The notes under the pieces: generated by a model
What the model was told of the DNA's origin: nothing
Database searches by the model: none
Seen by the model: the letters and a program-made list of their open reading frames with translations, nothing else
Assembly (NCBI RefSeq): GCF_001742285.1
Contig: NZ_MIEK01000027.1
Span: 1 to 44,670, forward strand
From: Enterococcus rivorum
Lineage (GTDB): Bacteria; Bacillota; Bacilli; Lactobacillales; Enterococcaceae
Reading direction: 5' to 3'
Length of the DNA: 44,670 bases
Program-made: the position numbers and the translations under genes
Shown: positions 24,123-32,650 of the stretch, one piece after another
Numbering within the stretch: the stretch's first letter is position 1
Layout of the letters: the number at the start of each line of letters is the position of its first letter

Positions 24123-27100
24123 CTACTCAACTTCTACATGAATAACTGAAGAATAGTCACTTATATTCTCCTTCTTCAAATTGAACACAACATCTAATTG
24201 ACTACCACGCTGTTGTTTCTCTGTTAATGTAACTTTATAGCTACCTTTCTCATTTACAACTCCAGAACCTACTTCTTTCCCTTCTTGCGTTTTTATTGTA
24301 ACTGTTGCACCTGAAATAGCCGTACCTGTTACCTGCAGCTCATCACTTTTCAAGCGATTCACGCTTGTGGCTTTAATAACTCTCGGACTATCCGTTTCGT
24401 TAACGTATTTCAGCTCATCTTTTGTTATTTGATATATGACAACCTGCTCTTGGTTAGCCACAGGTTGATTTGTCTTTGTATCAACTATGCTTAGTCGTAA
24501 AGGTTCTTGGTGAAACACCATGACGTAGTCTCCTTCTTCTAACTGAATATACGTCTGCTTATCTTGGACAACTTGATCCCCAACAAAGTCTTTCCAATAT
24601 TTTACATGTTGATTTTTGTTTTGAATCAATATGGCCGCATACGTTCTGTTCGGAAAATACAAATGTGGTGTTCCGCCATGCCCTGGATTCATTTCCTTAA
24701 TATGAGCCCATTTTTGTCCTGGTGATACGTTTAAAACAGGTAAATTCATACTGGCAAATATTCGTTGATTACCGCTTCCCATCAACCCTTGAAACACGAA
24801 TTCGCAATCTGTAAGAAGCAATTGATATTGAAATTTCAATATCCCCGAAGAATACGAATAGAGGGGTTCGTCATTATGAATAATTGTAACATGCGCTTGA
24901 TAATTTCCACTATCCGCCTCCGTTGGTTTCGTTAGTGTCAAAGAACCTGTGGCGTTGTTTGGAAGCAATTGCCCATCTTTGGTCCAATTCACGTTAGGGA
25001 TAAAGTCAAGAGCACTTTCTTCATTTATGAAACTAAATCCCTGATATGTCACTGTTTCAGGAGTTGTTTGATGGATTTTTTGGTCTCCTCCTATACCAAC
25101 ACCTAGCGTCCCTTTATTTACAGACAATTTAGAGGCAAACATGGCTTGTTGCGACGGATCAAACACAACCACTTTCTTTTGAGAGGACTCTAAAAATTGC
25201 CCACTTAAAACGCTCACTTTCGGGACAGACAACACCTCTAATTTTGGTGTGTTGGTAAAACAATAGTTTCCTATCGTCGTCACTTCCGGGATTTGTAGAT
25301 CGCTTAATGATACGGCATCCACAAACACATTGTCCCCTATTTTTTTGGCTTTTGGCGCTACGAATCGAGTCAGATTAGGCATATTTTTAAACGTACGCGT
25401 ACCTATCGTCTCCAATTCTGGGAACGTCAACTCTGTCATACTCGTCCCTTCAAACGCACCAGTATCTTTGATTTCTTTCAGTTTTGGCGCACTGACTGCG
25501 CGTAACGTCGTTACTTCATAGAAAGCTCCTTGACTAATTGATTCCACCTTCGGTAGAGTGACCTCACTCAGTTTGGTTTGGTAAAAGGCATTTATACCAA
25601 TCGTTTTCACTTCTGGCAACTGCACTTCTTTTAAACTAGTCGCTCCTGAAAAAGCACTATTTCCTATTGTTGTCGCATTAGGAAAAGTTCCCTTTTCTAG
25701 TTGACTGAACCCACTCGCAAAATTTGGCGGCAACTGTATAAGGTTCCCTGTTACTTCTTTGGCGGCCAACTGTCTGTCCTTAGGGATCACACTCCCATCA
25801 TCCGCTAACGTTCCATTCACCACCACTTTACTGGCTTTTCTTTCCTCATCTGTCAATCGACTGACGATATCTACCCATTTTTCACCTGTTCCTTGGATTG
25901 TTAACACACCGTTTACTACAGTAGGAACATAGTCAGATTGAAATTTATAGGTGCCAGAAGAACAAGCATATATTTCTTGTCCCTTACGGAAAATCACTAG
26001 GTGTGCTTGGTATGTTCCGCTATCCGCCTCCGTTGGTTTCGTTAGTGTCAAAGAACCTGTGGCGTTGTTTGGAAGCAATTGCCCATCTTTGGTCCAATTC
26101 ACGTTAGGGATAAAATCAAGAGCACTTTCTTCATTTATGAAAGTAAATCCCTGATATGTCACTGTTTCAGGAGTTGTTTGATGGATTTTTTGGTCTCCTC
26201 CTATACCAACACCTAGCGTCCCTTTATTTACAGACAATTTAGAGGCAAACATGGCTTGTTGCGACGGATCAAACACAACCACTTTCTTTTGAGAGGACTC
26301 TAAAAATTGCCCACTTAAAACGCTCACTTTCGGGACAGACAACACCTCTAATTTTGGTGTGTTGGTAAAACAATAGTTTCCTATCGTCGTCACTTCCGGG
26401 ATTTGTAGATCGCTTAATGATACGGCATCCACAAACACATTGTCCCCTATTTTTTTGGCTTTTGGCGCTACGAATCGAGTCAGATTAGGCATATTTTTAA
26501 ACGTACGCGTACCTATCGTCTCCAATTCTGGGAACGTCAACTCTGTCATACTCGTCCCTTCAAACGCACCAGTATCTTTGATTTCTTTCAGTTTTGGCGC
26601 ACTGACTGCGCGTAACGTCGTTACTTCATAGAAAGCTCCTTGACTAATTGATTCCACCTTCGGTAGAGTGACCTCACTCAGTTTGGTTTGGTAAAAGGCA
26701 TTTATACCAATCGTTTTCACTTCTGGCAACTGCACTTCTTTTAAACTAGTCGCTCCTGAAAAAGCACTATTTCCTATTGTTGTCGCATTAGGAAAAGTTC
26801 CCTTTTCTAGTTGACTGAACCCACTCGCAAAATTTGGCGGCAACTGTACAAGGTTCCCTGTTACTTCTTTGGCGGCCAACTGTCTGTCCTTAGGGATCAC
26901 ACTCCCATCACCCGCTAACGTTCCATTCACCACCACTTTACTGGCTTTTCTTTCCCCAGGTGTCAATTGACTGACGAGATCTATCCATTTTTCTCCTGCT
27001 CCTTGAATCGTTAGCACACCATTTACTACCGTTGGAACATAGTCAGACTGAAATGTATACATCCCCGAAGAACAAGTGTATACTTCTTGTTCCTTTTGGG

Positions 27101-30100
27101 AAATCGCTAGGTGTGCTTGGTACTTTCCACTATCCGCTTCCGCTGGTTCCTTGATGGTTAAGGAGCCTGTGGTGGCGTTTGGAAGCAATTGTTCATTTTT
27201 GGTCCAATGGATGTTAGACACAAAATCAACAGCACTTTCTTCGTTAATGAAGACAAATCCATTATAGGACACCGTTTCTGGAGACGATTGTTCCACTCGT
27301 TGCTCTTTTCCAACCCCAACGCCTAACGTTCCTCTACTACTAGACAACCGCGATTCAAATAGAATCTGACGAGCAGGATCAAACACCACCACTTTCTTTT
27401 GAGAGGATTCTAAAAATTGTCCACTTAAAATGCTCACTTTCGGGAGATTTAGCACCTCCATTTTCGGTGTGTTGGTAAAACAATAGTTTCCTATTGTCGT
27501 CACTTCTGGTAGTTGCAGATCGGTTAATAACACGGCATCCACAAACACATTGTCCCCAATACTCTTGGCTTTTGGTGCTACGAATCGAGTCAGAGTAGAC
27601 ATATTTTTAAACGCACCTGTTCCTATGGTCTGCACAAGGGGAAACGCCATTTCATTTATCCCTGTTGTCCCTTCAAAGGCATTGTTTCCTATTTTTGTTG
27701 CATTCGGAAAATTCACCTTTTCCAAGTGTGTAAAGTCCTTCGCAAAATTTGACGGTAGTTGAGGCAAATTGCCTGTTAATTCTTTTGCCATTAGGCTCTG
27801 TTCTTTTGATATGACACTCCCATCATCCGATAAAACGCCATTCACTATCACCTTATTAGCTTGTCGTTCTTCCTTCGTCAACCCATTTAGGATATCTATC
27901 CATTTCTCCCCTGTTGCATGAATGGTTAACTCTCCATTCAAAAGCTGATATCCAACGAGTATCGTAATAACCGACGTGGATTCTTTAAGGCTTACAGAGA
28001 CAGATAACTTAGAACCATGTACCGGTTTTTCTGACAATCTCACTTCATAACGGCCCGTCTGATCTGTCACACTCCGTCCTAGTTCTTTCCCACTCTCTGT
28101 TCTTACGACTATCGTTGACCCTGCAACTGCTGTTCCAGAAACTTGAGAGTCCTCCGTAGTCACCGGGTTACTTGTCGTTGCCTTCACAACCGTTGGACTA
28201 TTGGTTGGATCAACATAGGTTAACGTGTCTTTAGTGAGTTGATAGGTGATACTTTGCTGCTCCTTGCTCAGAGATTCATTGTTCTTTCTATCCATAATAC
28301 TTAGATGAGAGGCTTCCTGATGAAACGTTGTGATATAATCGCCTTCTTCTAATTTGACCGTCTCTTTTCCAGGCACAATCGATGTATCTCCAATAAAATC
28401 TTTCCAATATTTTACGTTTTTATCTTTATCTTGGATTAAAATCGCTGCATAGGTCTGGTTCTCAAAATCATGACTAGGTGGGACAGTCGTTGATTCTCCT
28501 AATTGAGTAACACGAAGTTCTTTTTTATTCCCCATTATACGAATATTCGCAAACATCTTAGCGCTCCCTAGTGTCCCTCCTCCTCGAAATTCATATTCAA
28601 CAGTATCTGTCACAGCTTCTTTGAATCGTTGAGCAGGTTGATTGGTGTCTTTATTTTGGAGGGTAAGCGTCCTCTTATTGTCGTTCTTTTCAGTGCCTAC
28701 CTCCATTACTTTCCCAGAGCTACTATAGCTTTCAATCCTTACACCACCTTCTACAGCATCTATTATTCGCCAAAATTGATGGTCTAGTTGTTTATTTTCT
28801 GACGAAATGATTCTCATCGGATTTTTTTCATCGACACTCATAACGGAACGATCTCGCCTATTAACAAATTGATACGCTTGTTTCTTCGCATCATAACTTA
28901 TTTCTATAAAGTCTCCCACATCATTGGTAAATGGTTGTAAGTACACTTCAGTGCCTAACATATCCCCAATCCTTAGTACTTCCTCTGGATACTTCACTGA
29001 ATTGAAACAGAGAAGTTGATTATGATATGGAGCTAAAGTGGTGCCTTGAACTTTCGGGCTCTTCAACGCTCGATTCTCTTTCCCTACCCTTGGAAACACT
29101 TCATAGTCATAGCTAGTAGCTGGTTTCAAGGCTTGATCAGAAAACGTCGTTGCTTCACCATCTACCGTCGCAATTAATTGCCCTCCACGATAAATATCAT
29201 GTACCAACCGACCTTTTAAGCGTTCTAAATCATTGGTATTTGTCCATTGAATGGACACTAACGATTGTTTGGTGTCGATAATTTTTATCTCTTTACTATC
29301 ATTTGGTGGCGCGGTAATAATAAAGGTTATCCCCTCATTTAAAGGATTCCCATCCTCATCAAGAGGCACAATAGTAAAAATATGTTCTTCCCCTGGCGTC
29401 AACTCAACGTCAATCGATGTCGTCTCTTTATCTTTATGACTATTTATACCCGGAATCCAGCCGAAAACACCGCCAGAGAGTCCACTGAAAAGACCAGAAA
29501 TATGGAATCCTGAGGGGGATAATCCTGAAAACAAATTACCAAAGTGAATCGTAGCATGTGTCGACGTTATATTTTGGACTTGATCCTTATTTTTGTCTTT
29601 ATCCTTTTCGTCTTCTTCATCCGATCGTTTGAGCACTACTTTATTGCTGGCCACCGACTCATTCCCTGAAGGATCGAATGCCGTCATCGTATACGTATAC
29701 GTCTTCCCTTCTTCCAGTGTAGAATCATAAAAGAAGGTACTCCCATCTGTAATGGTAAAAAGTTTCGTCGCCTTAGAGGAGGTATCTTCTCTTTTTAGTT
29801 GGACCTTGGCTACTTCATCATTGTCAGTTGGTTGTGGCCACGACATTTTTACGACAGAAGCATACGTTCTTTTACCTTTCAGATCCCCCTGTAATTGAGG
29901 AGGCTCGGTATCCTTCGTTTTTACAATAAGAGATTTGCTTTGTGAAGATTCGTTCAACGCCTCGTCTATACTCGTCACTTGAAACCTATACTCTGTAAAT
30001 GGTTTCAACCCGTCAACCACCACTTTTATTGGTCCATTGGGTTCTGTTGGTTGTTCTATTGTTTTGATAGGATCATATTCTCCCAACTCATAAATAATGT

Positions 30101-31694
30101 ATTTATCTACCCCTATATCGTCTGTCGATGGCTCAAAGGTAAAGGTGACGCTCGTTCCTGTCGTCTCAAGTTCTGTTAGCTTTTGTGGAACGGTTGGAGG
30201 AGTACGGTCAAACAAATTCTCTAGAAAGCGGTTCGTTTCAGGAACATTCTTTTTAAAGGTTTCCCTCACAGCCGGATCAGGATAGAATTTGTGTGCAAAT
30301 GCCTCACACATAAATTCTTCTGAGCTATCACGTATCACATCAGGACCTTGAAACGATTCAATAAGTTTGTCTTTTTCTTTGAGCATCAGCCCGTCTATAG
30401 TTTTAGTAAATGTTTTTTCTGGGGTTCCATCTATCCTCATCATTTTACTGTCTCTGAAATAAGCGCTATACTTGATTAGGTGATGAAAATATTCATGTAA
30501 AATAACCTCTGTAAATTCTTCATTGATTTTATTTTTTACTACTGTAGTTAATGTATCGGATAGTGCTCCTGCCTCGTAATTAAAATTGACATTACTAATG
30601 CTACGAGTATCTTCACCACCACCAATTTTTGCCGTATGAATCGAAGTACCACGTTCTGCCCCGCTGATATTAGTTCTGTCATCAAAATATTCTCTTAAAT
30701 CAGCCGGATCAGGGTACACTTCTCTATATTCATCTATCATACGCGTATTCACTCCTGGCCCACTGGATAAGATTAATTCCCAGCCTTCCGTTGCATCTCT
30801 TGCCACAACAGGAACCCCCTTAATACTCTCAATAAGATGATCCACTACGATCGGCGCATTCGAAACAACCATTCCTGCATTCAACCCATAGGGGACTAAA
30901 TCAAACTTTTTCAGGCGCACCTCATCTACCCCATTTATTTTGGCTCCCAGCTCTTTTGACAATTGCTTTGATGCTTTATCTATATCCGCCGGATCCATTA
31001 ATTTACCCGCCATGCCAACTTTAGTATCATTGTCATATAACCCTTTCCGAGTGTACTGAATCGCTGTGTTTCGTTGTAACATGAATACAGGGTTGGGGGC
31101 GGATAGAGGGCTTATACGGATTAATTTCGTATGAGCTGGTACTTTTAGCGCTAAGATTATTACTTCTCCTTTAGTTTCATCTAATTCTTCAGGTTGTAAG
31201 CTCCCTACAAAATATCCATGGTCAATCCCAAAAGGAGTGTCTTTTAGCATCAAATTGTAAAATTGTGCTGGTTCCTTCGCAAAATACTTATTCGCTATTC
31301 TAAAATCTTTTGCTGAAAAATTTGCGTATAGCATTATACTTTCTGACGTTTCAGTGATAAATTGTTTATCTAGATTCTTCAATTCCTCTGGATTATCATA
31401 CATCTCTTCAGCGGTATTCAAATATTTACGACGCAATAGATTATTAATTTCCAGTAGATTCCGCCGATTCTCTTTTGTGTTCATAACATCAACAGTTGTG
31501 GGAAAGTTTCGGTTACTCCAATCCAATGCCTCTTTAGGTTTATTAGCAAAGTCCAATACATTTTCCTCACCGGACGTATCCAGAAGATTGCTTATTGACA
31601 ACCTTGTACTCGTATCTGTTAAAAACTTATCCCCTTTTTCAGACGCTTCAATATCTTGAACGTTTGTTGTAATCATGATTAAAAACAGAATCAT
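24123..31694 (-). CDS. Giant secreted protein with anthrax-lethal-factor-like metalloprotease head and adhesive tail
   Basis: 2523 residues from ATG 31694. That ATG has no ribosome site; the frame is open to ACG 31730, which sits 7 nt after GGAG and would begin TKKRSYICFIFYM, completing a signal peptide. So the true start was probably ATG at 31730. Residues about 120-310 resemble the ART-like (VIP2-like) fold in lethal factor but without an obvious catalytic ExE. Residues 400-404 HEYFH and Glu460 in SSEEFMCEAF match the zinc site of peptidase M34 (lethal factor HEFGH and EFFAEAF); the lethal-factor catalytic Tyr position looks replaced. Then fibronectin-III-like domains (about 498-690 and 800-890), a Gly/Phe-rich hydrophobic segment (718-750), a ricin-like trefoil (about 893-1030, QFWRI), a mucin-binding domain, a Big domain, three BspA-type leucine-rich modules with Ig-like spacers (about 1245-2285), and a second mucin-binding and Big pair at the end. 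It shares its binding domain with the M60 protease. Palindrome promoter at 31862. Substrate unknown. Confidence 0.85.
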   Translation of the reverse strand: MILFLIMITTNVQDIEASEKGDKFLTDTSTRLSISNLLDTSGEENVLDFANKPKEALDWSNRNFPTTVDVMNTKENRRNLLEINNLLRRKYLNTAEEMYDNPEELKNLDKQFITETSESIMLYANFSAKDFRIANKYFAKEPAQFYNLMLKDTPFGIDHGYFVGSLQPEELDETKGEVIILALKVPAHTKLIRISPLSAPNPVFMLQRNTAIQYTRKGLYDNDTKVGMAGKLMDPADIDKASKQLSKELGAKINGVDEVRLKKFDLVPYGLNAGMVVSNAPIVVDHLIESIKGVPVVARDATEGWELILSSGPGVNTRMIDEYREVYPDPADLREYFDDRTNISGAERGTSIHTAKIGGGEDTRSISNVNFNYEAGALSDTLTTVVKNKINEEFTEVILHEYFHHLIKYSAYFRDSKMMRIDGTPEKTFTKTIDGLMLKEKDKLIESFQGPDVIRDSSEEFMCEAFAHKFYPDPAVRETFKKNVPETNRFLENLFDRTPPTVPQKLTELETTGTSVTFTFEPSTDDIGVDKYIIYELGEYDPIKTIEQPTEPNGPIKVVVDGLKPFTEYRFQVTSIDEALNESSQSKSLIVKTKDTEPPQLQGDLKGKRTYASVVKMSWPQPTDNDEVAKVQLKREDTSSKATKLFTITDGSTFFYDSTLEEGKTYTYTMTAFDPSGNESVASNKVVLKRSDEEDEKDKDKNKDQVQNITSTHATIHFGNLFSGLSPSGFHISGLFSGLSGGVFGWIPGINSHKDKETTSIDVELTPGEEHIFTIVPLDEDGNPLNEGITFIITAPPNDSKEIKIIDTKQSLVSIQWTNTNDLERLKGRLVHDIYRGGQLIATVDGEATTFSDQALKPATSYDYEVFPRVGKENRALKSPKVQGTTLAPYHNQLLCFNSVKYPEEVLRIGDMLGTEVYLQPFTNDVGDFIEISYDAKKQAYQFVNRRDRSVMSVDEKNPMRIISSENKQLDHQFWRIIDAVEGGVRIESYSSSGKVMEVGTEKNDNKRTLTLQNKDTNQPAQRFKEAVTDTVEYEFRGGGTLGSAKMFANIRIMGNKKELRVTQLGESTTVPPSHDFENQTYAAILIQDKDKNVKYWKDFIGDTSIVPGKETVKLEEGDYITTFHQEASHLSIMDRKNNESLSKEQQSITYQLTKDTLTYVDPTNSPTVVKATTSNPVTTEDSQVSGTAVAGSTIVVRTESGKELGRSVTDQTGRYEVRLSEKPVHGSKLSVSVSLKESTSVITILVGYQLLNGELTIHATGEKWIDILNGLTKEERQANKVIVNGVLSDDGSVISKEQSLMAKELTGNLPQLPSNFAKDFTHLEKVNFPNATKIGNNAFEGTTGINEMAFPLVQTIGTGAFKNMSTLTRFVAPKAKSIGDNVFVDAVLLTDLQLPEVTTIGNYCFTNTPKMEVLNLPKVSILSGQFLESSQKKVVVFDPARQILFESRLSSSRGTLGVGVGKEQRVEQSSPETVSYNGFVFINEESAVDFVSNIHWTKNEQLLPNATTGSLTIKEPAEADSGKYQAHLAISQKEQEVYTCSSGMYTFQSDYVPTVVNGVLTIQGAGEKWIDLVSQLTPGERKASKVVVNGTLAGDGSVIPKDRQLAAKEVTGNLVQLPPNFASGFSQLEKGTFPNATTIGNSAFSGATSLKEVQLPEVKTIGINAFYQTKLSEVTLPKVESISQGAFYEVTTLRAVSAPKLKEIKDTGAFEGTSMTELTFPELETIGTRTFKNMPNLTRFVAPKAKKIGDNVFVDAVSLSDLQIPEVTTIGNYCFTNTPKLEVLSVPKVSVLSGQFLESSQKKVVVFDPSQQAMFASKLSVNKGTLGVGIGGDQKIHQTTPETVTYQGFTFINEESALDFIPNVNWTKDGQLLPNNATGSLTLTKPTEADSGTYQAHLVIFRKGQEIYACSSGTYKFQSDYVPTVVNGVLTIQGTGEKWVDIVSRLTDEERKASKVVVNGTLADDGSVIPKDRQLAAKEVTGNLIQLPPNFASGFSQLEKGTFPNATTIGNSAFSGATSLKEVQLPEVKTIGINAFYQTKLSEVTLPKVESISQGAFYEVTTLRAVSAPKLKEIKDTGAFEGTSMTELTFPELETIGTRTFKNMPNLTRFVAPKAKKIGDNVFVDAVSLSDLQIPEVTTIGNYCFTNTPKLEVLSVPKVSVLSGQFLESSQKKVVVFDPSQQAMFASKLSVNKGTLGVGIGGDQKIHQTTPETVTYQGFSFINEESALDFIPNVNWTKDGQLLPNNATGSLTLTKPTEADSGNYQAHVTIIHNDEPLYSYSSGILKFQYQLLLTDCEFVFQGLMGSGNQRIFASMNLPVLNVSPGQKWAHIKEMNPGHGGTPHLYFPNRTYAAILIQNKNQHVKYWKDFVGDQVVQDKQTYIQLEEGDYVMVFHQEPLRLSIVDTKTNQPVANQEQVVIYQITKDELKYVNETDSPRVIKATSVNRLKSDELQVTGTAISGATVTIKTQEGKEVGSGVVNEKGSYKVTLTEKQQRGSQLDVVFNLKKENISDYSSVIHVEVE
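24909..27025 (-). repeat. 1110-bp near-identical tandem duplication inside the giant gene
   Basis: Sequence from about 24909 recurs 1110 bp further on (from about 26019) with only scattered differences over about 1 kb; for example the block at 25321 reappears at 26431. One unit is 370 codons: an Ig-like spacer plus a BspA-type leucine-rich module. A third, more diverged module follows at about 27030-27960. Confidence 0.93.
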
Positions 31695-31819
31695 ATAGAA
31701 TATAAAACAGATATAACTTCTTTTTTTCGTTTATTTACTCCATCCTGTGTACAATTTTTTATTCTATAGTTATCACTAGTTTACTACTTTCCTTTCTCAA
31801 AATTTTTGGTCTATAAAAA

Positions 31820-31862
31820 AGAATAATCTTACCTTAAAAGGAAATAAAGTTCTCTATGAACA
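31820..31862 (-). promoter_or_regulatory. Palindrome promoter of the lethal-factor-like gene
   Basis: On the minus strand TGTTCATAGAGAACT (31862-31848) is followed after 22 nt by TATTCT (31825-31820). Transcription would begin near 31813, leaving a leader of about 83 nt to the ACG at 31730. An ISL3-A remnant begins 34 nt upstream of the palindrome. Confidence 0.68.
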
Positions 31863-31895
31863 AAAACCACAAAAAAAGAAGTAGTGTCACCACGT

Positions 31896-32180
31896 GGTCC
31901 TAGGATATCTAGTGTTGATAACAGATGCCATTAACACTTTTTCCCCTGAATAATGTCTTCATTGTTAACAAGAAAACAACCGAACCATTATCAAATTAAA
32001 ATGGAAAAGATGCTGATTTTAGTCAATGATGTAAGTAAATACAAAACTGTGTCCGAATCCAAAAACAAAAATCTCTCTGTAAAAGCTATACTAGGAACTT
32101 TCCTGACAAATCAACGTTGACCGATTGCCATTACACCTCGAGTTAGACTATAAATATACAGAAAATTGAAGAAAAACGTT
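31896..32180 (+). mobile_element. ISL3-A remnant, left end
   Basis: It begins with GGTCCTAGGATATCTAGTG, a decayed left terminus, and continues with corrupted N-terminal transposase sequence corresponding to 5370-5590. The region 32180-32426 after it holds only an inverted repeat (TATTGTGAAA at 32372-32381, TTTCACAATA at 32402-32411) and nothing else I can name. Confidence 0.7.
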
Positions 32181-32426
32181 TACGCCAGCGATTGAAATGT
32201 CTCTACAACAATCATTTATCAAATGAATATCTTATCATAACCAGGCTTCTAACCTGCTCTTAAATTTCTGCCCAGTTTATTTTCTACCTTGCTTAAAAAT
32301 ATAATCTAAGGATTCCTCATTAACTTCTTTGCGTTCATTTTAATTCTCATTTTTCTTAAACGAATTGATACTATTGTGAAATTTAGCAAGTTGAATTCGA
32401 TTTTCACAATAAAATTAAGATTTTCA

Positions 32427-32469
32427 AGTTACTCAAGAACTTTATTGTAATGGAATAATTTAATATTAT
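32427..32469 (+). promoter_or_regulatory. Orphan palindrome promoter before an IS30 scar
   Basis: AGTTACTCAAGAACT (32427-32441) is followed after 22 nt by TATTAT (32464-32469). Within 20 nt an IS30-type end begins, so the gene originally driven here is missing. Confidence 0.5.
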
Positions 32470-32486
32470 CGCCGATAGTAAAATTA

Positions 32487-32650
32487 AGCTAGACAACTAA
32501 AAAAGTCATTTGTGTTACACTCAAAATAGTTCCGACGAAAGAATTATAAGGAGTGAAGACAAATGACTTACACCAAATGAAGTCGTGATGATAGAGGCAT
32601 ATTTCAAAAATGAAGAACCTTTGTTAAATTATAGAGCCAATATATATAAT
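32487..32650 (+). pseudogene. IS30-family transposase, 5-prime scrap
   Basis: AAGGAGTGAAGACAA-ATG at about 32549-32565 begins MTYT and, after a deletion, continues NEVVMIEAYFKNEE, the IS30-family N-terminus (MTYTHLTxxELVMIEAYY). The terminal-repeat-like bases precede it. It is truncated where the wall-protein gene ends. Confidence 0.6.

Noticed and set aside
24909-27025. CRISPR or other repeat array
   Set aside because: The repeats are long in-frame coding modules of a single protein gene, without spacers.
30760-31350. Active ADP-ribosyltransferase in the N-terminal part of the giant protein
   Set aside because: The region resembles the ART-like fold, but I cannot find a convincing STS plus ExE catalytic set. 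It is better taken as the inactive ART-like domain seen in lethal factor.
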